Shown piece by piece: positions 18,746-27,791 of a DNA stretch of 64,000 nt. Made by a program: the position numbers and the translations under genes. The notes below the pieces were generated by a model. It saw only the letters and a list, made by a program, of their open reading frames with translations. It was not told the origin of the DNA and ran no database searches. The number at the start of each line of letters is the position of its first letter. Position 1 is the stretch's first letter. This DNA is from CAVVYA01 sp963752345 (GTDB lineage Bacteria > Pseudomonadota > Alphaproteobacteria > SMXQ01): positions 992,001 through 1,056,000 of the forward strand of contig CAVVYA010000002.1 of the NCBI GenBank assembly GCA_963752345.1, given 5' to 3'.

Positions 18746-19621
18746 TCAGTTCAGCAGGCCGACGGAGACCAGAGCCTCGCGCACCGCCTTCTTCGACGAG
18801 TCGGCGATCTCGCACAGCGGCAGGCGCAATTCGTCGCTGCACAGGCCGAGCAGGCCGGCGGCGTATTTTACCGGGCCCGGGCTGGCTTCGATGAACATGG
18901 CGTCGTGCAGCGGCATCAGCCGGTCGTTGAGACGCGCCACCGTCTTCATGTCGCCCTTCTGCCAGGCATTGTGCAGATCGGCGCACAGCCGCGGCGCGAC
19001 ATTCGAGGTGACGGAGATGCAGCCATGGCCACCCTGGGCCAGGAACGGCACCACGGTCGCATCCTCGCCGGAGAGCTGGCAGAAGTCGGAACCGATAGCG
19101 AGCCGGGTCTTGACCGGGCGCACCAGGTCGGCGGTCGCGTCCTTGACCCCGACGATGTTGGCATGCTGGGCCAACCGCGCCATGGTCTCGGTCGTCATGT
19201 TGACCACCGAGCGGCCGGGGATGTTGTAGATGATGATCGGCAGGTCGACCGCGTCGGCCACCGCCTTGAAGTGGCGATACAGGCCTTCCTGGGTCGGCTT
19301 GTTGTAGTAGGGCGTGACCATGAGGGCGGCGTCGGCACCCGCCTTCTTGGCATGGCGGGTCAGTCCGATCGCCTCGTCGGTCGAGTTCGAGCCGGTGCCG
19401 GCGATGACCGGGGCGCGGCCCTTCGCGACTTCGATACACAGTTCCGTGACGTGCATCTGCTCTTCGTGGCTCAGCGTCGGCAACTCGCCGGTGGTGCCGC
19501 AGGGCACCAGCCCATGGGTGCCCTCCTTGAGCTGCCAGTCGCACAGCGCCTGATAGGCCTTGTCGTCCACTTTGCCATTCCTGAACGGGGTAATCAGGGC
19601 GGTAAAGGACCCTTTGAACAT
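18746..19621 (-). CDS. dapA: 4-hydroxy-tetrahydrodipicolinate synthase
   Basis: DapA condenses pyruvate and aspartate semialdehyde in lysine and diaminopimelate synthesis. The 291-residue TIM barrel begins MFKGSFTALITPF and has GTTGELPTLSHEE, VTPYYNKPTQEGLYRHF, the second signature IIYNIPGRSV and the Schiff-base Lys in IVGVKDAT. The start is set at 19621 since the further frame is unlike the family. The gene is complete. Confidence 0.95.
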   Translation of the reverse strand: MFKGSFTALITPFRNGKVDDKAYQALCDWQLKEGTHGLVPCGTTGELPTLSHEEQMHVTELCIEVAKGRAPVIAGTGSNSTDEAIGLTRHAKKAGADAALMVTPYYNKPTQEGLYRHFKAVADAVDLPIIIYNIPGRSVVNMTTETMARLAQHANIVGVKDATADLVRPVKTRLAIGSDFCQLSGEDATVVPFLAQGGHGCISVTSNVAPRLCADLHNAWQKGDMKTVARLNDRLMPLHDAMFIEASPGPVKYAAGLLGLCSDELRLPLCEIADSSKKAVREALVSVGLLN

Positions 19622-19920
19622 CGATAAGCTCCCAACAGGGCTGAAGTGCGGCGAAAGACCGGTATGGCGCGGGCGAGCCAAGGCCTGAGATGGCCGGAAA
19701 GATAGACGCCCATGCGCTCCACTGCAAGACAAGCGCCGAGGCCGCCGGTCCGCGAGCGTCGTAAAGAAAGCGCTAACTTCCCTCGACTAGCTTGGCGCGT
19801 GAGACCTGGCCGCATAGAATGACGCCGCCCGCGAAACGGCGCCCAGAAATTTCGGCCGCCAGGCCCAGAGCCGCGCGGGGCTCACGTCTTCATCAGGTCG
19901 CACGGGTTCGGCAGGACATA

Positions 19921-21906
19921 TTGCAACAGTTGGTTTTCCGAATCCTCGCCACCGCCGCGTTGGCCCTGGCCATCGCCGTGGGAACTGTCGCGCCGGTTGC
20001 GCGCCCCGCTCACGCCCAGTCCGCGGCCGATACCGCCCTGGCGGCCACCGCGCGCCGCGACTGGACGCAGGCCTATGCCATCGCCGCCAAGTCCGGTGAT
20101 CCGGTGCTGCGCAAGGTGGTGGCCTGGGCCGACTATACCTCGCCCGGCACCCGCGCCTCGTTCTCGGACATTTCCGGTTTCCTCAAGGCAAACCCGGATT
20201 GGCCGAGCCAGGCCATCCTGCGGCGCAATGCCGAAGAGGCGATGAATGGCGATGTCTCGGACCGCGCCGTGCTCGACTGGTTCGCCAACGGCGAACCACG
20301 CACCATCAACGGCCGGCTGCGCCTGATCCAGGCGCTCGAAAACGCCGGACGCCACGAAGAATCCCTCACCTATCTCCGCCGCACCTGGGTCGAGGGCAAC
20401 TTCGGCGCCGACCAGGAGCGCGGCTTCCTCAAGCAATACGGCAGCCGCCTGCGCAAGGAGGACCATTCGGCCCGGCTCGACCGCCTGCTATGGGATGGTC
20501 GCGGTCCCGAGGCGCAACGCATGTTCCGCCATGTCAGTGCGGGCGAGCAGGCCGTTGCCCAGGCGCGCATCCAGTTGCGTGGCATGGGCAGCGGTGTCGA
20601 TGCCGCCATGCGCAAGGTGCCGAAGGAGCTGCAGAACGATCCCGGCCTGATTTACGAACGGGTGCGCTGGCGCCGCCGCAAGGAGCGTGACGCCGAAGCC
20701 CGTGAACTGCTCGCCAAGCCGCCGGCCAACCTGGTGCGGCCGGATGCCTGGTGGGAAGAGCGCGCGATTCTGGCGCGCCGCGCGTTGCGCACCGGCGAGG
20801 CGAGCATCGCCTACAGCCTGGTCGGCAAGCAGAGCCAGGCCTCGGGCGCGTCTCTGGCCGAAGCGGAATGGCTTGCCGGCTGGATCGCGCTGCGCTTCCT
20901 GCACGATCCGAACCGGGCGCTCAAGCACTTCACCAATCTGCACGAAAACGTACGCTTTCCGGTGTCGCTGGCGCGCGGCGCCTATTGGGCCGGCCGCGCC
21001 GCGGAAGCCAAGAAGGACCCGGCGCTGGCCAAGGAATGGTACGGCAAGGCCGCCAAGCACGTGACCACCTTCTATGGCCAGCTCGCGGCGCCGCACCTCG
21101 GCAGCAGGCTGAAGGATTTGATTCCGGCCGATCCCGCCCCGACACCGGCGGTGCGCAAGAGCTTCGAAAATCGCGAGCTCGTCAAGGCGACCAAGCTCGT
21201 GGCGCGCGGCAAGAACCACCAATGGCAGCGCAGCTTCGTGCTCGCCCTCATGGAGCAGGTCAAGACGCCCGAGGAACAGGAGCTGGTGACCGAACTGGCC
21301 ATTGGCCTGCAGCGCCCCGACCTGGCGGTCGTCGCGTCCAAGTATGCGGTACGGCTCGGCGTCCAACTCGTCGCCACCGGCTATCCGACCTCGCCGCTGC
21401 CGAAGAACGCCGGCACCGTGGAGAATGCCTTGCTGCTCGCCGTCATGCGCCAGGAAAGCGCGTTCGACGCCGAGGCGACGAGTTCGGCGGGCGCCCGCGG
21501 CCTGATGCAGATCATGCCGTCGACGGCGAAACAATTGGCGCGCACGCTGAAAATGCCCTTCGCGCCGGAGAAGCTGACCGACCCGCAATACAACCTGACG
21601 CTGGGCAGCTACTACCTGTCCGACATCATCGGCGATTTCAACGGCTCCTACGTCATGGGCCTGGCCGGCTACAATGCCGGCCCGTCGCGCGTGCGCGCCT
21701 GGCTCAAGGCCTATGGCGATCCGCGCACCGGCGCCATCGACATGATCGATTGGATCGAGCTCATTCCATTCCAGGAAACCCGCGACTATGTCCAGCGGGT
21801 GCTCGAGAACCTGCAGATCTACCGCACGCGCCTGGGTGACCGTCAGACCACCACCGCCTCGCTGCACGACGACCTCGAACGTCCACGCAGCCGGGCCGCG
21901 CGCTAG
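19921..21906 (+). CDS. slt: Soluble lytic murein transglycosylase (Slt family)
   Basis: The product of about 660 residues has a signal peptide (ATAALALAIAVGTVAPVARPAHA), a long alpha-helical superhelix and a C-terminal SLT catalytic domain: LLAVMRQESAFDAEATSSAG with the catalytic Glu, ARGLMQIMPSTAKQLA and GLAGYNAGPSRVRAWL. It cleaves peptidoglycan with formation of anhydro-muropeptides in the periplasm. No good ATG precedes the signal peptide closely; TTG 19921 with AGGA five bases upstream gives a normal signal peptide, while ATG 19819 gives an over-long one. It is divergent from dapA. Confidence 0.93.
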   Translation: MQQLVFRILATAALALAIAVGTVAPVARPAHAQSAADTALAATARRDWTQAYAIAAKSGDPVLRKVVAWADYTSPGTRASFSDISGFLKANPDWPSQAILRRNAEEAMNGDVSDRAVLDWFANGEPRTINGRLRLIQALENAGRHEESLTYLRRTWVEGNFGADQERGFLKQYGSRLRKEDHSARLDRLLWDGRGPEAQRMFRHVSAGEQAVAQARIQLRGMGSGVDAAMRKVPKELQNDPGLIYERVRWRRRKERDAEARELLAKPPANLVRPDAWWEERAILARRALRTGEASIAYSLVGKQSQASGASLAEAEWLAGWIALRFLHDPNRALKHFTNLHENVRFPVSLARGAYWAGRAAEAKKDPALAKEWYGKAAKHVTTFYGQLAAPHLGSRLKDLIPADPAPTPAVRKSFENRELVKATKLVARGKNHQWQRSFVLALMEQVKTPEEQELVTELAIGLQRPDLAVVASKYAVRLGVQLVATGYPTSPLPKNAGTVENALLLAVMRQESAFDAEATSSAGARGLMQIMPSTAKQLARTLKMPFAPEKLTDPQYNLTLGSYYLSDIIGDFNGSYVMGLAGYNAGPSRVRAWLKAYGDPRTGAIDMIDWIELIPFQETRDYVQRVLENLQIYRTRLGDRQTTTASLHDDLERPRSRAAR

Positions 21907-22195
21907 CCCCCTCTCCCGCTCAAAACCCCAAGCTTCGCTCGCGATGACCACGGCGCCACAGGAGTCGCTGCGGCTCTGCGCGCCAGCCGTCATCCTCTGG
22001 GAACAACCCGTGAGCCGGTGGGTTAGGTTTTCGAGAAACGCGCGGGGGCAAGGCCTACCGTCATCACAGGTTGCTACTTCAGGAAGGCTCCGATCCGCGA
22101 ATGTTCGGACGGAATTGAATTCGCGCGATGGTTCGCGCGCGGGAAGTGCTTGTGTCATCCCACTCTCACACACGGAAATGCCAGGAGAGTCAAAC
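21907..22195. other. Intergenic region with a REP-like half site
   Basis: Positions 21923-21945 read like one arm of the REP sequence common in Rhizobiales (AAGCTTCGCTCGCGATGAC). The rest up to the AGGAGAG ribosome site of the next gene holds nothing I can assign. Confidence 0.35.
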
Positions 22196-23369
22196 ATGAG
22201 AGCCCTTCGCTATCACGGCAGACACGACATTCGCTGCGATACCGTGCCCGATCCGAAGATCGAGCAGCCGCGCGATGCCATCATCCGAGTGCACGAGTTG
22301 CGCAATCTGCGGCTCCGATCTGCACCTCTACAACGGGTTCGTCCCGGGCATGAAGAACGGCGATATCATGGGCCACGAGTTCATGGGCGAGGTCGTTGAG
22401 GTCGGCAAGGAGAACAAGAAGCTCAAGGTCGGCGACCGCGTGGTGGTGCCGTTCACCATCGTGTGCGGCGAGTGCGAGCAATGCCGGCGCGGCTTTTACT
22501 CCGTGTGCGAACGGACCAACCGAAACAAGCACCTTGGCGATACCGCGTTCGGCCATAGCACGGCGGGGCTGTTCGGCTATACCCATTTGACCGGCGGCTA
22601 TCCCGGCGGCCAAGCGGAGTACGTGCGGGTTCCTTACGCCGACGTCGCGCCCGGTCAAGGTGCCCGACAGCCTGACCGACGAACAGGTGCTGTTTCTGGG
22701 CGACATCTTTCCAACCGGCTGGCAGGCCGTCGTGCAGTGCGATATCGAGCCGAACGACACGGTCGCCATCTGGGGCGCCGGTCCGGTCGCTCAGTTCTGC
22801 GATCCGCAGCGCCGTCCTGCTCGGCGCGAAACAGGTGATCTGCATCGACCATATCCCGGAGCGGCTCACCATGGCCGAGGCGGGCGGCGCCATCACCATC
22901 AACTTCGACGAGCGCAGCGTGCTCGAGAGATCTGAGCGAGCTCACCCACGGCAAGGGTCCGGACAAGTGCATCGACGCGGTCGGATTGGAGGCCCACGCC
23001 ACCCGCTCGCTCGATTCGGTGTACGACCGGGTCAAGCAATCGGTCATGCTCGAATCCGACAGGCCGCACGTGCTGCGCGAGATCTTCTATGTCTGCAAGC
23101 CCGCGGGCACCGTGTCCATCCCCGGGGTCTATGGCGGGCTGGTCGACAAGCTCCCGTTCGGCGCCGTCATGAACAAGGGCCTGACCATCCGCACCGGACA
23201 GACCCATGTCAACCGCTGGACCGACGATCTGCTGCGGCGCATCGAGGAAGGCCAGATCGACCCCTCCTTCGTCATCACCCACACCAAATCGCTCGATGAA
23301 GGTCCGGCGATGTACAAGACCTTCCGCGACAAGGAAGACGGCTGCATCAAAGTCGTCCTGAAACCCTGA
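22196..23369 (+). CDS. Zinc-dependent alcohol dehydrogenase, formaldehyde-dehydrogenase-like (four frame changes)
   Basis: A medium-chain zinc dehydrogenase of about 390 codons. The pieces in order are MRALRYHGRHDIRCDTV; the catalytic-zinc motif CAICGSDLHLYNG and GHEFMGEVVEVG; the four structural-zinc Cys in IVCGECEQCRRGFYSVC; VKVPDSLTDEQVLFLGDIFPTGW; the NAD site as VAIWGAGPVAQFA; and a C-terminal part from HATRSLDSVYDRV to the end. It resembles glutathione-independent formaldehyde dehydrogenases. The frame changes near 22293, 22652, 22798 and 22928, each by one extra base. It is either a pseudogene or, more likely, affected by sequence errors. ATG 22196 has AGGAGAG upstream. Confidence 0.85.
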
Positions 23370-23381
23370 GGAGAGACGATC

Positions 23382-23927
23382 ATGGGATATGCAGCACAAA
23401 GCTCCGCCAGCCCCGATCCCGCGACCGGCTCCCTGGCACGCGGACTCGGCTGGTTCAGCATCGGCCTCGGCGCCACCGAGATTTTCGCGCCGCAGGTCGT
23501 GACCCGCGCGCTCGGCATGGAAGGACGCGAAGGGCTGGTGCGCGCCTATGGCATGCGCGAGATCATGTCCGGTCTCGGCATCCTGGCGGCACGCAACCCG
23601 GCGCCCTGGGTGTGGAGCCGGGTCGCCGGCGACGCGCTCGACATCGCGACGCTGACGGGCGGGCTCGATCGCGACAATCCGCGCAAGGAGAATGTCGGTC
23701 TGGCCATGGCGGCGGTGGCCGGCATCACCGCGCTCGATGTCGTCTGCGCGCAGGCTCTGAGCGAGGAGGACAAGCGCGCTCAGCCGCGTTTCCCCGTGCG
23801 CGACTACAGCGACCGCAGCGGCTTTCAGCGTCCGCTCGACGAGATGTGGGGGGCCGCGAGCGATTTCGAGGTGCCCAAGGAATATCGCGCACCGGAGCTC
23901 ATGCGGCCCTATACCGCGGCGCGGTAG
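23382..23927 (+). CDS. Conserved membrane-associated protein of unknown function
   Basis: A 181-residue protein with two to three moderately hydrophobic segments: LGWFSIGLGATEIFAP, YGMREIMSGLGILAA and NVGLAMAAVAGITALDVV. It resembles proteins labelled cyclase/dehydrase or DUF4267-like that often sit beside zinc alcohol dehydrogenases in alphaproteobacteria, as it does here (12 bases downstream). I recognise the family by pattern only and assign no function. Confidence 0.7.
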   Translation: MGYAAQSSASPDPATGSLARGLGWFSIGLGATEIFAPQVVTRALGMEGREGLVRAYGMREIMSGLGILAARNPAPWVWSRVAGDALDIATLTGGLDRDNPRKENVGLAMAAVAGITALDVVCAQALSEEDKRAQPRFPVRDYSDRSGFQRPLDEMWGAASDFEVPKEYRAPELMRPYTAAR

Positions 23928-23990
23928 CCATCCGGCGTCTTGCACCCATGCAACGAGTGCAAGATGCCGGTCATTTCATGACATGACGAC

Positions 23991-24665
23991 ATGGCCATGG
24001 CGCCACGCGAACCACCCCATACGCCCGGCACCGCGCGCGAGCCGCAGCGCATGGAAGCGTTCAGCGATGCCGTTTTTGCAATCGCCATCACGCTGATCGT
24101 CGTCGACATCAAGGTTCCTCATCCACCGGGCACGCCTGGCAGCGGTTATCTCGCCAAGGCCCTGATCGATCTATGGCCGAACTATCTCGCTTATCTGTTC
24201 AGCTTCGCGGTCATCGGCATCTACTGGGTCAATCACCATTATACCGGCAAGCTCTACGTCCGGGCGGATCACACCTTCAATCTTCTCAATCTGCTCTTTC
24301 TGCTCGCCATCGCTTTCCTGCCGTTTCCGACGCGTGTGCTGGCCGACTACATCATGGACGAGGCCAACCGCACGATGGCGGCCGCCTTCTATACCGGCGC
24401 GCTGGTCCTGCCGGCAGCCGGCTGGCTTTTGAAATGGCTGTATGCCAGCCATCGCAGGCGAATTCTCGATCCTCACCTCGATGGCCGCTTCGTCCGGCGC
24501 CTGACTGTGCGCTACACGACGACCTTCATGATCTACCTGATGGCAATGCCCGTGTCCCTGATCGAGAGCTGGATCGGGATCGCCATCGCAACGGCGGTCA
24601 CGCTGTATTATCTGCTGCCGCCGCCCCCGCCGGTCTATATCGAGGATGGCCGCAAGCGCTCGTGA
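23991..24665 (+). CDS. TMEM175/DUF1211-family membrane protein
   Basis: The 224-residue protein starts its first membrane helix with RMEAFSDAVFAIAITLIVVDI, which carries the FSDAVFAI signature of TMEM175-type potassium channels. Further helices are NYLAYLFSFAVIGIYWVNHH, LLNLLFLLAIAFLPFPTR, a fourth near FYTGALVLPAAGWL, then TTFMIYLMAMPVSLI and IAIATAVTLYYLLP. That makes six in all, as in the single-repeat bacterial form, which works as a tetramer. Ion selectivity cannot be deduced. Confidence 0.85.
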   Translation: MAMAPREPPHTPGTAREPQRMEAFSDAVFAIAITLIVVDIKVPHPPGTPGSGYLAKALIDLWPNYLAYLFSFAVIGIYWVNHHYTGKLYVRADHTFNLLNLLFLLAIAFLPFPTRVLADYIMDEANRTMAAAFYTGALVLPAAGWLLKWLYASHRRRILDPHLDGRFVRRLTVRYTTTFMIYLMAMPVSLIESWIGIAIATAVTLYYLLPPPPPVYIEDGRKRS

Positions 24666-24763
24666 CGACGGGGGGCAATCGGTGACCGCACTCCATCATT
24701 TGACAGGACCGTGCGGATGGTGTGGGCTAAGCCGACATCCCACGATCATGGCTCCGCTCCCGC

Positions 24764-25462
24764 ATGACCAATCCCGCATCAGACACGACACCTCATTCGC
24801 CGCTCACGCCGCTCACCAATATCCAGGCGTGCGCGTTCGACGCCTATGGCACGCTGTTCGATCTCGACGCGACCGTGGGCCGGACCCGCGATCGCATCGG
24901 TGACAGGACAACGGCGCTGACCCGCGCCTGGCGCGCCAAGCAGATGGCCTTGGCGAAACGGCCCGCCGTCGGCGAAAGCGATTACTGGCATGTCACCGGC
25001 ACGGCGCTCGATGAAGCGATGGCCGAACTGGGACTCGCCGACGCCCATTTGCGCGCGCGCCTGATGCAGCTCGTGCTCAACGCCGATACCTTTCCCGACG
25101 CCCTGCCCACGCTGCAGCGCCTGAAGCAGATCGGCATGAGGACGGCGATACTCTCGAACGGCACGACCACGATGCTGCTGTCGGCAACGAAGCACACCGC
25201 GCTCTACAAGTTCCTCGATACGGTGGTCTCGACCGAAAGCACGCACGCCTACAAGCCGGATCCCGCAACCTACACCCTGATCTGCGATCGGCTGCATCTG
25301 GCGCCGGCCGCCGTCTGTTACGTCTCCGGCAATGCTTGGGATGCGGAAGCCGCGGCGCAGGCCGGGCTTCGCGCGGTTTGGGTCGAGCGCGGCGGCGAAC
25401 CGGCACGCATCGCGCTCAAGCTCGGCGGGCTCGACGAACTGCCGGCCCTGCTCGGCCATTGA
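24764..25462 (+). CDS. Haloacid dehalogenase, type II-like (HAD superfamily)
   Basis: The 232-residue protein has HAD motif I as FDAYGTLFD with the nucleophilic Asp, motif II as ILSNGTTTML, motif III Lys in HAYKPDPATY and motif IV as VSGNAWDAEAAAQAG. The pattern SNG and SGNAWD is characteristic of L-2-haloacid dehalogenases, which release halide from 2-haloacids. Related HAD phosphatases cannot be ruled out. It precedes the hydrolase gene by 9 bases, probably one operon. Confidence 0.87.
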   Translation: MTNPASDTTPHSPLTPLTNIQACAFDAYGTLFDLDATVGRTRDRIGDRTTALTRAWRAKQMALAKRPAVGESDYWHVTGTALDEAMAELGLADAHLRARLMQLVLNADTFPDALPTLQRLKQIGMRTAILSNGTTTMLLSATKHTALYKFLDTVVSTESTHAYKPDPATYTLICDRLHLAPAAVCYVSGNAWDAEAAAQAGLRAVWVERGGEPARIALKLGGLDELPALLGH

Positions 25463-25471
25463 CCGCATCCG

Positions 25472-26345
25472 ATGGTCGGCGCGGCCGCAGCGATTCCCTT
25501 CGACGAGCGCAGGATCCTGGCCGAGGACGGGCTAAGCCTCTACATCCGCGACTATGAGCCGCGGCGGTCGCATCGCGCGGCGGTGCTCTGCCTTCCTGGC
25601 ATGACCCGCAACTCCAAGGACTTCGATCATCTGGCGCCGATGCTTGCCTCGCAGCGGCGGGTCGTCTGCCCGGACTTTCGCGGCCGCGGGCTATCGGACT
25701 ATGACGCCGATTGGCGCAACTACCAGCCCCTGACCTACATCAACGATACTCTGCATCTGCTCGCCGCGCTCGATATCCACAGAGTAGTCGTGATCGGCAC
25801 CTCGCTCGGCGGCGCGCTCGCTATGGGGCTCGCCGTGGCGCGGCCGAACATGCTCGCCGGTGTCGTGCTCAACGATATCGGTCCGGAACTCGGCACCGAC
25901 GGCATCGAGCGCATCCTCGACTATGTCGCCAAGGACCGGCCGCAGCCGACCTGGGAAGCCGCGGGCGCGGAAATGCAGCGCATGTTCGGTTATCTCGAAC
26001 TCGGCGAGCCGGAGAATTGGCAACGCATGGCGCGCGCCACCTACCGCGAAGCGCCCGACGGCCAATTGCATTTCGACTGGGACGTGCGGCTCGCCCGCGC
26101 GGCGCGCCGGACCATGCGCGAACGGCTCGACTTGTGGCCGTATTTCCGCGCGTTGCGTCCCATTCCCACCCTGGCGCTGCGCGGCGGCCAATCGGCCGTT
26201 CTCTCGGCCGAGAGTTCTGGCGCGCATGAAGGCCGAGAAGCCGGACCTGATCACAGTGACGGTGCCGGGCGTCGGCCACACGCCGAACCTGGGCGAACCG
26301 GTCGCGGCCGTGGCGCTCGCCCGATTTTTGGCCTCCTTGCCATGA
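25472..26345 (+). CDS. Alpha/beta hydrolase (one frame change near the 3' end)
   Basis: An alpha/beta-fold hydrolase of about 290 residues: VLCLPGMTRNSKDFDHLAP, the oxyanion region VVCPDFRGRGLSDYD, and the nucleophile elbow VVIGTSLGGALAMGLA with its Ser. The catalytic His lies in GVGHTPNLGEP. Near 26214 an extra A shifts the frame; without correction the reading frame runs straight into the next gene and would look like a fusion. With it, the protein ends at the TGA at 26343-26345, overlapping the downstream ATG. The substrate is unknown. Confidence 0.88.
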
Positions 26346-27346
26346 GCGGCGTGACGATCGGCGATATCGAGACGGCGGCCTGCGCGCTCGCCGGACAGGC
26401 GCTCGTCACGCCGTTGCTCGAATCCGCGCGGTTGAACGAACGGGTCGGCGGGCGCCTATTGATCAAAGCGGAATGCCTGCAAAAGACCGGCTCGTTCAAA
26501 TTTCGCGGCGCCTTCTACCGGCTCAGCCTGTTGAGCGCCACGGAACGGCAACGCGGCGTGGTTGCCTACTCGTCGGGCAACCATGCTCAGGCGGTGGCGG
26601 CCGCAGCGGCGCTGCTGGGCGTGACGGCGACCATCGTGATGCCGGCCGACGCACCGCCCACCAAACTGGCCGCGACCCGCGCGTGGGGCGCGGAGGTCAT
26701 CACCTACGACCGCTATAGCGAAGAGCGCGAGGCGATCGGCGCCCGGCTCGCGCAGGAACGCGGCGCCACGCTGGTGCCGCCCTATGACGACGCGCGCATC
26801 ATCGCCGGGCAAGGCACGCTGGGCCTCGAAGTTGCCCAACAGGCCGCGGCACTCGGCGCGCGGCTCGACGCGGCGCTCGTGCCGTGCGGCGGCGGCGGAC
26901 TGATCGCCGGGACGGCGACCGCCCTGGCGGCGCGTGTGCCGGGTATCGCCGTCTATGCCGTGGAGCCGGATGCCTTCGACGATACCGCGCGTTCGCTCGC
27001 GGCCGGCGAGCGCCTCGCCAATCCGCCGCTGCGCGCCGACGACGCCTCGTTCTGCGATGCGTTGCTGGCGCCGATGCCGGGCATGCTCACCTTTGCCATC
27101 AACCGGCGCCTTCTCGCCGGCGGCCTGACCGTGAGCGACGCAGAGGTCACGGGCGCCATGGCGGCCGCCTTCGCCGAGCTTAAGATCGTCGTCGAGCCCG
27201 GCGGCGCCGTGGCGCTGGCGGCGGCACTGGCCGGCAAGCTCGACTGCGCGGGGAAGACCGTCGCGGTGGTCTGCTCGGGAGGCAACGTGGAGCCGGCAGT
27301 ATTCGCCGCGGCGCTGGAGAGCGCGCGCGCCTCATCGGCGAATTGA
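26342..27346 (+). CDS. Threonine/serine dehydratase, PLP-dependent
   Basis: A fold-type II PLP enzyme of 334 residues. The PLP Lys lies in KTGSFKFRGAFYRL, the substrate loop is AYSSGNHAQAVAAAA and the phosphate-binding glycine loop is PCGGGGLIAG. It has no C-terminal ACT domain, so it is closer to catabolic threonine ammonia-lyases and serine racemase-like enzymes than to biosynthetic IlvA. Its ATG overlaps the hydrolase stop (ATGA). It is complete. Confidence 0.9.
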   Translation: MSGVTIGDIETAACALAGQALVTPLLESARLNERVGGRLLIKAECLQKTGSFKFRGAFYRLSLLSATERQRGVVAYSSGNHAQAVAAAAALLGVTATIVMPADAPPTKLAATRAWGAEVITYDRYSEEREAIGARLAQERGATLVPPYDDARIIAGQGTLGLEVAQQAAALGARLDAALVPCGGGGLIAGTATALAARVPGIAVYAVEPDAFDDTARSLAAGERLANPPLRADDASFCDALLAPMPGMLTFAINRRLLAGGLTVSDAEVTGAMAAAFAELKIVVEPGGAVALAAALAGKLDCAGKTVAVVCSGGNVEPAVFAAALESARASSAN

Positions 27347-27350
27347 GATC

Positions 27351-27791
27351 TTACTGGACCGCGCTGTAGAGCGGCGCGTCTTCCTGTGCGGTCATGGCGG
27401 ACGGAGCGGAAATCATCGGCGCCGATTCCGTTTCCATGCGGCGGCAATGGCCTTCGAGAAAGGCGCCGGCCTCGATCACCAGTTGGGCATGGATGATGTC
27501 GCCGAGCACCCGGGCGGTCGGCCCGAGCATGACGTTGGACGCCCTGATGTGGCCATTCACCGCGCCGTCGACGCGCACCGATTCCGCCGAAATACCGCCA
27601 TTGACCGAAGCCCCCTGGCTGACCGTGAGACTGCGGCTCTGAACATCGCCATCGACCGTGCCATCGACCTGGATGTCGCCGTCGCTGACGAGATTGCCGA
27701 CAATGCGCAAGCTGGCACTGATGATCGACGGCGGATTGCGGCTGGGAGAACGCGACACCTCAACCTCCCTTTTATTACCCTTTGAAAACAT
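27351..27791 (-). CDS. Bactofilin (polymer-forming cytoskeletal protein)
   Basis: The 146-residue protein has the right-handed beta-helix repeat pattern of bactofilins: LRIVGNLVSDGDIQVDGTV, DGDVQSRSLTVSQGASVNGG, GAVNGHIRASNVMLG and ARVLGDIIHAQLVIEAGA. Bactofilins polymerise without nucleotide and guide local cell-wall synthesis. The start overlaps the end of the upstream M23 peptidase gene by 17 bases, a known functional pairing of bactofilin with a peptidoglycan hydrolase. Confidence 0.9.
   Translation of the reverse strand: MFSKGNKREVEVSRSPSRNPPSIISASLRIVGNLVSDGDIQVDGTVDGDVQSRSLTVSQGASVNGGISAESVRVDGAVNGHIRASNVMLGPTARVLGDIIHAQLVIEAGAFLEGHCRRMETESAPMISAPSAMTAQEDAPLYSAVQ

Noticed and set aside
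17867..19627. A 586-residue plus-strand frame
   Set aside because: Antisense shadow of the molybdopterin enzyme, smpB and dapA.
25472..27346. An apparent fusion of an alpha/beta hydrolase with a threonine dehydratase
   Set aside because: The hydrolase C-terminus with its catalytic His is in another frame and ends at 26345; the joined frame is an artefact of one extra base.
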